This document shows, piece by piece, positions 26,893-33,991 of a stretch of DNA of 35,267 nt. The DNA lies in the NCBI RefSeq assembly GCF_008868155.1, contig NZ_WBKR01000036.1, positions 1-35,267 of the forward strand. The letters run 5' to 3'. The position numbers and the translations under genes are program-made. The notes beneath the pieces were generated by a model. It did no database searches, was not told the DNA's origin, and saw nothing but the letters and a program-made list of their open reading frames with translations. Source of the DNA: Micromonospora sp. ALFpr18c (lineage in GTDB: Bacteria > Actinomycetota > Actinomycetes > Mycobacteriales > Micromonosporaceae). Position 1 is the stretch's first letter. Each line of letters starts with the position of its first letter.

Positions 26893-26904
26893 TAGGGTCT
26901 GAGC
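26893..26904 (+). promoter_or_regulatory. Leaderless -10 box of add
   Basis: TAGGGT (26893-26898) is followed by 6 bases and ATG 26905, leaving no room for a ribosome site. It lies 33 bases after the oxidoreductase stop, so add has its own start of transcription. Confidence 0.5.
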
Positions 26905-27978
26905 ATGGTCGCAACTATCCGATACGAGGACATCGTCAAGGTCCCGAAGGCGCTGCTGCACGACCACCTCGACGGCGGGCTGCGGCCGGCGACGATCGTC
27001 GAGCTGGCCGCGGAGGTCGGCCACGAGCTGCCCACCACCGACCCGGAGGCGCTCGGGCGCTGGTTTGTCGAGGCGGCGGACTCGGGCTCGCTGGAGCGCT
27101 ACCTCGAGACGTTCGCGCACACGGTGGCGGTCATGCAGACCGCGCCCGCGCTGCGCCGGGTGGCCCGCGAGTGCGCCCTGGACCTGGCCGCCGACGGCGT
27201 GGTCTACGCCGAGGTGCGTTTCGCCCCGGAGCAGCACCTGGAACAGGATCTGAGTCTCGACGAGGTGGTCGAGGCGGTGCTCGCCGGGTTCGCCGAGGGC
27301 ACCGCGCAGGCCGTCGAGGCGGGCTTGAGCATCCGGGTGGGCACCCTGCTCACCGCGATGCGGCACGCCGCCCGATCGCAGGAGATCGCCGAGCTGGCGG
27401 TGCGGCACCGGGACGCCGGGGTGGTCGGCTTCGACATCGCGGGCGCCGAGGCGGGCTTCCCGCCCACCCGGCACCTGGACGCCTTCGAGTACCTGCAACG
27501 GGAGAACTTCCACTTCACCATCCACGCCGGCGAGGCGTTCGGCCTGCCGTCGATCTGGCAGGCGATCCAGTGGTGCGGCGCGGACCGGCTCGGTCACGGG
27601 GTGCGGATCGTCGACGACATCGCCTCCGACGGCGCGCTCGGCCGGCTGGCCGCGTACGTGCGGGACAAGCGCATCCCGCTGGAGCTGTGCCCGTCGTCGA
27701 ACGTGCAGACCGGGGCGGTGGACTCGATTGCGGACCACCCGATCGGCCTGCTGCGGGACCTGCGGTTCCGGGTCACCGTCAACACCGACAACCGGCTGAT
27801 GAGCGGCACGTCGATGTCCCGCGAGATGTCGCTGCTGGTGGACACCTTCGGCTACGGCTGGCGGGAGTTGCAGTGGTTCACCATCAACGCGATGAAGAGC
27901 GCCTTCATCCCGTTCGACGAGCGACTGCGGATCATCGATGAGGTGATCAAGCCGGCGTACGCCAAGCTGCTGGCCTGA
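26905..27978 (+). CDS. add: Adenosine deaminase
   Basis: Deaminates adenosine and deoxyadenosine to inosine forms in purine salvage. The 357-residue TIM-barrel metalloenzyme has the zinc ligands His19 and His21 ([12 protein letters not shown]), His207 with the catalytic Glu210 (HAGEAFG), His231 (LGHGVR) and Asp295 in [11 protein letters not shown]. The motif reads NTDN rather than NTDD; the Asn form is common in actinobacterial adenosine deaminases. Other family blocks are FAPEQH and [12 protein letters not shown]. Length is normal. It converges with the kinase gene, whose stop is 3 bases away. Confidence 0.95.
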   Translation: MVATIRYEDIVKVPKALLHDHLDGGLRPATIVELAAEVGHELPTTDPEALGRWFVEAADSGSLERYLETFAHTVAVMQTAPALRRVARECALDLAADGVVYAEVRFAPEQHLEQDLSLDEVVEAVLAGFAEGTAQAVEAGLSIRVGTLLTAMRHAARSQEIAELAVRHRDAGVVGFDIAGAEAGFPPTRHLDAFEYLQRENFHFTIHAGEAFGLPSIWQAIQWCGADRLGHGVRIVDDIASDGALGRLAAYVRDKRIPLELCPSSNVQTGAVDSIADHPIGLLRDLRFRVTVNTDNRLMSGTSMSREMSLLVDTFGYGWRELQWFTINAMKSAFIPFDERLRIIDEVIKPAYAKLLA

Positions 27979-27981
27979 CCG

Positions 27982-28584
27982 TCAGTGGTGCGGGTGGCCG
28001 GCGAGCAGGCCGGCCACCCGGCGCAGCACCTCCCGCGCGCGGGCCGCCTCGGCACCGAGCCCGGTCTGCCGGCGCAGCACGGCGGGTTCGGCCCGCAGCA
28101 ACGCCACCCCGCGCCGCACCAGCACCCGGGGCGCCTTGCGCTGCTCGGCGAGGTCACGGGCCAGCCGGCGTACGAAGGTCGCTGCGCGCGGGCGTCGCAG
28201 CGCGTACGCCCCGGCGAGCAACCCGCGGCGGCGGCACTCCTCGACGATCTCGGCGGCGAAGATCCCTTCCGCGACGAAGATTGGCGATCCGGCGACATCA
28301 AATGGCCGGGTGGCCACCCTTCGATCCGCGCCGATCGCATAAACCGGCACATCGGCCCGACCATGGCGGGCCAGTTGGGCAATCGTTTCGACCGCCGTCA
28401 GAGCGTCCCACGAGTCGGGTGATTCCCAATCGACCTGGCCGTTTCGGTGCGGCAACGTAGGGTCATCACCGTCTTTGTAGAAGTCGTCCAGGCAGAGCAC
28501 CGGCAAGCCGGTTTGCTGCGCTATGTACGACTTTCCGGAGCCCGAAGGCCCAGCGAGCAGGACAACGCGGTGCGGATGTTTCAT
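27982..28584 (-). CDS. Uridine-kinase-like P-loop protein
   Basis: A 200-residue cytoplasmic P-loop kinase. Walker A is GPSGSGKS at residues 12-19. LCLDDFYKDGDDPTLP follows, with the DDFY of nucleoside kinases that supplies the catalytic Asp. A later IFVAEGIFAAE matches the uridine kinase Walker B/lid region, then an Arg-rich lid (FVRRLARDLAEQRKAP). It most likely phosphorylates uridine or cytidine, which fits the neighbouring salvage genes. Typical Udk proteins have a slightly different C-terminus, so the exact substrate is open. ATG 28584 is preceded by GAAGG two bases away, which is close; the gap upstream is AT-rich and may hold the promoter (TTGATA near 28633 on the minus strand). Confidence 0.8.
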   Translation of the reverse strand: MKHPHRVVLLAGPSGSGKSYIAQQTGLPVLCLDDFYKDGDDPTLPHRNGQVDWESPDSWDALTAVETIAQLARHGRADVPVYAIGADRRVATRPFDVAGSPIFVAEGIFAAEIVEECRRRGLLAGAYALRRPRAATFVRRLARDLAEQRKAPRVLVRRGVALLRAEPAVLRRQTGLGAEAARAREVLRRVAGLLAGHPHH

Positions 28585-28705
28585 TACCTTCAGTTACTCC
28601 GGCCAGACAGACTGCTATCAAATCGTATCAACATCTCATCACACCTTCGGCGGGTGACAACCTGGGCTTTCTTCTTGCCGAGCGTCGTGATGGAATCTCG
28701 GGGGT

Positions 28706-28748
28706 CCGACCCGCCGGGTCGGTCGCTGGGCGTTGCCCGGGGCAACGC
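28706..28748. promoter_or_regulatory. Palindrome and hairpin in the leader of cvnA
   Basis: GCGTTGCCC and GGGCAACGC flank a single base (28730-28738 and 28740-28748), making a perfect 19-base palindrome that ends 29 bases before the cvnA start. A second 7-bp inverted repeat is at 28706-28712 with 28716-28722. The palindrome could be an operator or a hairpin near the ribosome site. The rest of the 193-base gap (28585-28777) is AT-richer (28600-28680) and probably contains the divergent promoters; I see no clear -35/-10 pair for cvnA. Confidence 0.4.
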
Positions 28749-28777
28749 GTTCAAGCTGTAATCGCGAGGGCGGTGAC

Positions 28778-31700
28778 GTGAGCAAACGGCCAAAGACGGC
28801 GGGCTCCTTCCTGTCGCGGCTGCGCCGGCCGGCCAGCCGGCTCCGGGACATGCCGATCTGGTCCAAGCTCGGTCTCATCATGATCGTGCCGACCATCGCC
28901 ACGGTCGTCGTGGGCACCAGTGGTCTCGTCGACCACCTGGAAACGCTCAGCAATGCCAACCGAGCTGGCGACCTGGCAAACCTGTCGAGCTATTCGGGCG
29001 ACCTGGTCGACACGCTGCAGGACGAGCGGACCAGCGCCGTGCTGCTGCTACAGGCGGCCGGGACGCAACCGAAGGCGCAGTACCAGGAGGCGTTCAACCG
29101 GGTGAACTCCCGGGTGGACCAGGCGACCGGCCCCTACCGGCAGCAGCGGGCCGAGGTCGAGGACCTGCCGAGCAGCCTGGAGGGGCAGCTCGACGGGATC
29201 GACCAGTCCCTGAAGGACCTGCCGGGCGTTCGCAGCCAGGTGTTCAGCGGCAAGCTCAAGCTGACCGAGACCATTCAGACCTACGAGGGCCTGATCAGCG
29301 ACCTGCTCGCCATCCGTGACTCGGCCACGCAGCTCGCCGGTGACAGCGACCTGAGCGACCGGATGCGCGCCGCCGCTGCGGTCGCCCGGGAAAAGGAGTT
29401 CCTCTCCGTACGCCGGGTCGTCGTCCACCGCGCGCTCGGCGCGCAGCGGATGACCCCGGTGCTGCGTACCGACTACATCGCCAGCGGCACCGGCCAGCAG
29501 CAGGCGTTGCAGAGCTTCAAGGCGGTGGCCAGCCCGGACGAGGCGAAGTTCCACGACCAGACGGTCGCCGGTGGTGACCGCCGGGAGGCGCAGAACTACA
29601 CCGGCTGGATCGACGGCAACACCACCGGGGAGATGCGCGGGGCGCCGTTCGGCCCCGACCAGTGGGAATCCGCGATGACGGCCAACGCCAAGCTGATCCG
29701 CGCCGTCGAGACGAAGCTCGACAACGACGTGGTCACCGAGGCCGACAACCTGCGCTCCGACGTCCAACGTCAGGTCTTCCTGGAGACCGGCCTGCTGCTC
29801 AGCATGCTGCTGCTGGCCATCCTCTTCGCCTACCTGGTCGCCCGCTCGATGGCCCGCTCGCTGCGTGAGCTGCGCCAGGGCGCCCTGTCCGTCGCCCAGT
29901 ACGGCCTGCCGCAGGCGGTGGCCCGTCTGCGCGACCCGCAGGTCGTCGGGCAGCTCTCCCCGGTCCAGCTGGCCAACCAGATCGCCGAGCCGCTGCCGGT
30001 CCGCAGCAGGGACGAGTTCGGTCAGGTGACCGAGGCGTTCAACGCGGTCCACCTGGAGGCCGTCCGTACGGCCGCCGAGCAGGCCGCGCTGCGCGCCTCC
30101 GTCGCCACCATGTTCGTCAACCTGGCCCGCCGTTCCCAGATCCTGGTCGACCGCCTCATCGGGCACCTCGACCGGCTGGAGCGCGGCGAGGAGGACCCGG
30201 ACCGCCTGGCCGAGCTGTTCCAGCTCGACCACCTGGCCACCCGGATGCGCCGCAACGACGAAAACCTGCTGGTGCTCGCCGGTGCCGACTCCACCCGTGT
30301 GCAACGCGAGCCGGCCGCCCTCATCGACGTGCTGCGCGCCGCGCAGTCCGAGGTCGAGCACTACACCCGGATCGAGTTCGGGGTCATCGACCGCGACATC
30401 GAGGTCGCCGCGCACGCGGTCAACGACCTGGTGCACCTCGTCGCCGAGCTGTTCGACAACGCCACCGCGTTCTCGCCGCCCGACTCGCAGGTGATGGTCG
30501 AGGCCCGTCGGGTCGGCGACCGCGCCTCGCTCTACGTCGAGGACCGCGGTATCGGAATCAGCCGCGAGCAGTTGCAGGACCTCAACGAGCGGCTGGCGAC
30601 GCCGCCGCAGGTGGACGTGGCCGTCTCCCGGATGATGGGCCTGGTCGTGGTCGCCCGACTGGCGTCCCGGCACGGGGTCCGGGTCGAGCTGCGTCCGGGT
30701 GCCGACCGGGGCACGGTCGCGGACGTGACGCTGCCCACCTCGGTGCTGGTGCCCCGGGCGCTCTCCGGCCGGGTGCAGCAGCCTCCGGCCCTGCCCGCAG
30801 CCGGCGGCGCACAGAACGGTGCGCCCATTCCCGCCTTCGGCGCGCTGCCCGCGCTGGGCAACGGCCCCCGCCCGAGCGAGTCCGGCAACCAGGTCACCCT
30901 GGGCGGCCGGCCGTTCGACCCGGCGCCGCGCAACGGTGCCGGCACTCCCGCCAACTCGGGTGGTTACCGCTCGATGCCGGCGTGGTCCGACCTGACCGGC
31001 GCGGCCGGGACGAACGGCGTCAACGGTGGCGACGGGTTCACGCCTCGGCCGGCCAACGGCCAGCCGATCGACCCGCTGCCGCAGCGCCGGGCGGGCGACG
31101 AGCCCTCCACGACCGGCCCGCAACAGGCCATTCCGCGGCAGCTGCCCAGCAGCCCGGAGGCACACCCGTACTCGGTGCCGCCGGTCTCCTCGCAGCCGTA
31201 CTCCGGTGCGCCGGTGTCCGCCTCGCCGGCCTCGGGTCAGCCGTACTCCGGCCAGCCCTACTCGGGTGCGCCGTACGGCGGTGCGCCGGTGTCCGCCGTC
31301 CCGGCCTCCGGTCAGCCGTACGCCGGTCCGCCGGTGTCGGCGTCCCCGGTGTCGGCGTCGCCGTACTCCGGGCAGCCGTACTCGGCGCCGCCGGCCGCCG
31401 GCCAGTCGTTCAGCGGCTTCGTGCCCCGTTCCGCCCCGCCCGCCCAGGCGGCCAGCGCACCTCCGGCCCAGGCGCCCAGCGCTCCCGCACCTCCGGCCTG
31501 GCCGCCGGTGCCGGGTGGCGACCGGGAGACGGCGACCCCGCCGGTGCCCGAGCGGCTCGCCGCGGCCCAGCCGCCGGCACCGGCTCCGGCCCCTGCCGCC
31601 CCGCAGAGCCGGCCGGCACCGCAGCAGCCGCAGGCCCAGAACCGGCAGCGGTACGCGGACGAGACGATGGAGCTGCCGATCTTCCGGGAGCTCGAGTCGG

Positions 31701-32308
31701 CCTGGTTCCGTACCCGACGTCCCGGTCCCGAGGAGGCGGCGGCAGCCGCCAAGCCGGCGGCGAACGGCGGCACCGCGACCCAGCAGTTCGCCACGGTCGA
31801 GGCGGGCGCTCCGGCAGTCCACAAGACACCACCCGGAACGACAGGTAACACACCGATGGCAGACACTCCGACGGCCGGAGGAGCGCCGCGGGACAACGGG
31901 TCGACAGCGAACGGGGGCACCCGCCCCAGCCTCGCCGAGAGCCTGCCGAACCGCCGGCCCCAACAGCAGACCAACGGCTGGCAGACCGCCGCCGACGACG
32001 GCTGGCGTGCCGCCTCGGCAGCGGCCAGCGCGGCGCCGGTGGCCGAGACCACCACGACCGGTCTGCCGAAGCGCAAGCCGATGGCGCAGCTTGTGCCGGG
32101 TGCGGTGGAGAAGCCCACCACCTCGGTCCAGCGGCGCTCCCCGGAGGCGGTCCGTGGCCTGCTCTCCGCCTACCACCGGGGCGTGCAGCGAGGGCGTAGC
32201 ACCTCGGACAACCCGACCAGCCCGGAGGAGACTCCGGGAGGGCAGCAATCCTCGCAGTCTGGCTCAGGCCCAGCGGCCGGGAGCGGGCAGAAGGAGCAAG
32301 AAGGATGA
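28778..32308 (+). CDS. cvnA: Conservon sensor histidine kinase CvnA with nitrate-sensor-like domain
   Basis: First gene of a conservon, a membrane signalling set known in actinomycetes. The 1176-residue protein has TM1 at about 31-50, an extracytoplasmic helical NIT (nitrate/nitrite sensing) type domain at about 52-335, TM2 at about 336-358 and a HAMP-like linker. A kinase core at about 430-665 contains [23 protein letters not shown], an N box in [14 protein letters not shown] (near 561) and VEDRGIGIS (near 589). The last 500 residues are disordered, Pro/Ala/Gly-rich, with PYSG-type repeats (about 800-880) and conserved blocks LPIF-SAWF and [14 protein letters not shown] (from 1095). GTG 28778 has GAGGG 7 bases upstream. 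It overlaps cvnB (ATGA). No classical H-box is obvious. Confidence 0.92.
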   Translation: MSKRPKTAGSFLSRLRRPASRLRDMPIWSKLGLIMIVPTIATVVVGTSGLVDHLETLSNANRAGDLANLSSYSGDLVDTLQDERTSAVLLLQAAGTQPKAQYQEAFNRVNSRVDQATGPYRQQRAEVEDLPSSLEGQLDGIDQSLKDLPGVRSQVFSGKLKLTETIQTYEGLISDLLAIRDSATQLAGDSDLSDRMRAAAAVAREKEFLSVRRVVVHRALGAQRMTPVLRTDYIASGTGQQQALQSFKAVASPDEAKFHDQTVAGGDRREAQNYTGWIDGNTTGEMRGAPFGPDQWESAMTANAKLIRAVETKLDNDVVTEADNLRSDVQRQVFLETGLLLSMLLLAILFAYLVARSMARSLRELRQGALSVAQYGLPQAVARLRDPQVVGQLSPVQLANQIAEPLPVRSRDEFGQVTEAFNAVHLEAVRTAAEQAALRASVATMFVNLARRSQILVDRLIGHLDRLERGEEDPDRLAELFQLDHLATRMRRNDENLLVLAGADSTRVQREPAALIDVLRAAQSEVEHYTRIEFGVIDRDIEVAAHAVNDLVHLVAELFDNATAFSPPDSQVMVEARRVGDRASLYVEDRGIGISREQLQDLNERLATPPQVDVAVSRMMGLVVVARLASRHGVRVELRPGADRGTVADVTLPTSVLVPRALSGRVQQPPALPAAGGAQNGAPIPAFGALPALGNGPRPSESGNQVTLGGRPFDPAPRNGAGTPANSGGYRSMPAWSDLTGAAGTNGVNGGDGFTPRPANGQPIDPLPQRRAGDEPSTTGPQQAIPRQLPSSPEAHPYSVPPVSSQPYSGAPVSASPASGQPYSGQPYSGAPYGGAPVSAVPASGQPYAGPPVSASPVSASPYSGQPYSAPPAAGQSFSGFVPRSAPPAQAASAPPAQAPSAPAPPAWPPVPGGDRETATPPVPERLAAAQPPAPAPAPAAPQSRPAPQQPQAQNRQRYADETMELPIFRELESAWFRTRRPGPEEAAAAAKPAANGGTATQQFATVEAGAPAVHKTPPGTTGNTPMADTPTAGGAPRDNGSTANGGTRPSLAESLPNRRPQQQTNGWQTAADDGWRAASAAASAAPVAETTTTGLPKRKPMAQLVPGAVEKPTTSVQRRSPEAVRGLLSAYHRGVQRGRSTSDNPTSPEETPGGQQSSQSGSGPAAGSGQKEQEG
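31190..31410 (+). repeat. Imperfect repeats coding PYSG/PVSASP units in the CvnA tail
   Basis: In the cvnA frame this stretch encodes repeated SGQPYSG, GAPVSA and PVSASP units, with recurrent DNA elements such as CAGCCGTACTC (for example near 31195, 31240, 31315 and 31375). It makes a low-complexity, Tyr-containing, probably extended cytoplasmic tail. It is a coding repeat, not a CRISPR array. Copy number is likely to vary between strains. Confidence 0.7.
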
Positions 32309-32709
32309 CAACTACGCAGGATCTTGGTTGGCTGCTGGCCAACTTCGCCGACCGGGTGCCGGGTGTCGCACACGCGGTCGCGGTCTCGGCGGACGGCCTG
32401 CTTCTCGCGTCGTCGCGGGACCTGCCAAGGGACCGGGCCGACCAGCTCGCCGCGATCGCGTCCGGTCTGGTCAGCCTGACCCAGGGAGCGGCTCGCTGCT
32501 TCGAGGGAGGCGCTGTGCTGCAGACCGTCGTGGAGATGGACAATGGCTTCCTGTTCCTGATGTCCATCTCGGACGGTTCGTCCTTCGCCGTGCTGGCCGC
32601 CCGCAGCTCCGACGTGGGCCAGGTCGGCTACGAGATGGCACTGCTGGTCGACCGGGTGGGCGACGCGCTGACCCCGCAGCCGCGTGCGGCCGCGGGCATG
32701 CTGGGCTGA
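32305..32709 (+). CDS. cvnB: Roadblock/LC7 protein CvnB
   Basis: A 134-residue cytoplasmic protein of the roadblock/LC7 (MglB-like) family, with the fold at about residues 5-120: [31 protein letters not shown], then [19 protein letters not shown] and [17 protein letters not shown]. Such proteins bind small GTPases and can act as GAP-like or scaffold partners; in a conservon it pairs with CvnD. ATG 32305 overlaps the cvnA stop by four bases. A gap of 98 bases, partly AT-richer, separates it from cvnC. Confidence 0.94.
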   Translation: MTTTQDLGWLLANFADRVPGVAHAVAVSADGLLLASSRDLPRDRADQLAAIASGLVSLTQGAARCFEGGAVLQTVVEMDNGFLFLMSISDGSSFAVLAARSSDVGQVGYEMALLVDRVGDALTPQPRAAAGMLG

Positions 32710-32789
32710 CGCCTGGCCGACCGTGAGGTCGGCGAAACTGCAACGACAACAACGACGAGTTTCACCGGTGGGAGCCGGTACCGGGTGCG

Positions 32790-32796
32790 AAGGAGG
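32790..32796 (+). promoter_or_regulatory. Ribosome binding site that decides the cvnC start
   Basis: AAGGAGG is the strongest site in the operon. It overlaps the in-frame GTG 32796, so that codon cannot be the start. ATG 32808, 11 bases downstream, is the first usable one. Confidence 0.7.
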
Positions 32797-32807
32797 TGAG
32801 CGGCGAC

Positions 32808-33185
32808 ATGGCCGATCGTGACGAACCGACCGGAGCGTTGGTCCGTCCATACGCCGTGACCCGTGGTCGTACCCGTCCCCGGCTTGACATCGCGCTGGAG
32901 GCGCTCGTCGAGACGACGGTGCGCGGCCGCGCCGCTGCCAATGGCAACGGCGGCCAGGGCCGCGAACACCAGTACATCGCCGCGCTGTGTGACGGACGCG
33001 TGCAATCGCTCGCCGAGATCGCGGCGCGGATGCAGCTCCCGCTCGGTGTGGCCCGGGTGCTCATCGCCGACATGGCGACGGACGGCCTGGTCGCGGTCCA
33101 CGAGCCGACCATCCTGGACGACTCCGACGACGCGGTGGGCACTGAACTGCTGGAGAGGGTGCTGAGTGGACTTCGCAGGCTCTGA
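32808..33185 (+). CDS. cvnC: DUF742 protein CvnC
   Basis: A 125-residue protein of the DUF742 family, the third conservon component. It starts with ALVRPYAVTRGRTRPRLDIALEALVETT, then has a winged-helix-like region HQYIAALCDGRVQSLAEIAARMQLPLGVARVLIADMATDGLVAVHEP. The fold suggests a DNA- or protein-binding helix-turn-helix; a precise role is not established from sequence. ATG 32808 is chosen from the AAGGAGG site. The last 20 bases overlap the start of cvnD, which shows tight coupling. Confidence 0.92.
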   Translation: MADRDEPTGALVRPYAVTRGRTRPRLDIALEALVETTVRGRAAANGNGGQGREHQYIAALCDGRVQSLAEIAARMQLPLGVARVLIADMATDGLVAVHEPTILDDSDDAVGTELLERVLSGLRRL

Positions 33186-33780
33186 CATGTCGCACCGCCC
33201 GCCGAATCCGAGCGGCCGCGTGACGTCGGCGAAGATCGTTATCGCCGGTGGGTTCGGCGTCGGTAAGACGACGCTGGTCGGCTCGGTCTCGGAGATCACG
33301 CCGCTGACCACCGAGGCCATCATGACCTCGGCCGGCGTGGGCGTCGACGACACCCGGCAGGTGCCGGGCAAGACGACGACCACCGTGGCCATGGACTTCG
33401 GCCGGATCTCGATCGACCGTGACCTGATCCTGTACCTGTTCGGTACGCCGGGTCAGACCCGGTTCTGGTTCATGTGGGACGAACTGGTCCGGGGTGCCAT
33501 CGGCGCGGTGGTGCTGGTGGACACTCGCCGGCTGGCGGACTGCTTCGCGGCGATCGACTTCTTCGAGCACCGGCGGCTGCCGTACCTGGTGGCCATCAAC
33601 TGCTTCGACGGGATGCAGTACCACGATCCGCAGGACGTCCGGGACGCCTTGGCGATCTCCAGTGACGTTCCGGTCGTGGCCTGCGACGCCCGTAACCGGG
33701 AGTCGACGAAGCACGTGCTGATCTCGCTGGTCGAGTACGTGCTCACCATGCGCCGTACGCGCGCCGTCGCCCCGGCCTGA
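33166..33780 (+). CDS. cvnD: Conservon small GTPase CvnD
   Basis: A 204-residue Ras-like/MglA-like GTP-binding protein and the output or switch of the conservon. The P-loop GGFGVGKTT is at residues 28-36 and the switch II G3 motif FGTPGQTRF at 92-100. The G4 region is INCFD at 144-148, where the usual NKxD reads NCFD. G3 has Thr-Pro before GQ in place of Asp-x-x-Gly, as in the known conservon GTPases. No lipid anchor cysteine is at either end. GTG 33166 has AGAGGG 6-7 bases upstream; ATG 33187 is a shorter alternative. It is the last gene of the operon and two hairpins follow. Confidence 0.94.
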   Translation: MDFAGSDMSHRPPNPSGRVTSAKIVIAGGFGVGKTTLVGSVSEITPLTTEAIMTSAGVGVDDTRQVPGKTTTTVAMDFGRISIDRDLILYLFGTPGQTRFWFMWDELVRGAIGAVVLVDTRRLADCFAAIDFFEHRRLPYLVAINCFDGMQYHDPQDVRDALAISSDVPVVACDARNRESTKHVLISLVEYVLTMRRTRAVAPA

Positions 33781-33794
33781 CCGGGACGGCTTCA

Positions 33795-33826
33795 CACCCG
33801 GTGGTGGCTCCGGCCGCCACCGGGTG
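33795..33826 (+). terminator. Hairpin terminator after cvnD
   Basis: A 14-bp stem (33795-33808 with 33813-33826) with one wobble pair and a TCCG loop, starting 15 bases after the cvnD stop. There is no T-run. The next 107 bases (33827-33933) hold nothing I recognise. Confidence 0.7.
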
Positions 33827-33933
33827 CCACACACTGCCCAGCGTCGACCGCGCCGGCCGTCTCCCCGACGGTCGGCGCGGACTCGTGCGCGGCCCTCTCT
33901 CCCGGGTAGCTCCCGCCGCCGGTCCCGTCTACG

Positions 33934-33969
33934 AATCGCGCCCCCAGTCAGCCGACTGGGGGCGCGATT
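33934..33969. terminator. Bidirectional hairpin between two conservon kinase loci
   Basis: A perfect 16-bp stem (33934-33949 with 33954-33969) with a four-base loop and A/T ends on both sides (AATCGC/GCGATT). It lies 22 bases past the stop of the convergent kinase gene on the minus strand, so it mainly serves that gene. Confidence 0.85.
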
Positions 33970-33991
33970 GTCGCGTGTGGAGTGAGACCGG

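Noticed and set aside
26905..27978. Possible loss of a catalytic residue in adenosine deaminase (NTDN instead of NTDD)
   Set aside because: The metal-binding Asp295 is kept and the Asn variant is usual in actinobacterial relatives.
31190..31410. Possible CRISPR or intergenic satellite
   Set aside because: The repeats are in frame within cvnA, imperfect, and without unique spacers of constant size; they encode a Pro/Ser/Tyr-rich tail.
29048..32248. 1066-residue minus-strand frame opposite cvnA
   Set aside because: Low-complexity antisense shadow; the plus frame has membrane segments and ATPase motifs.
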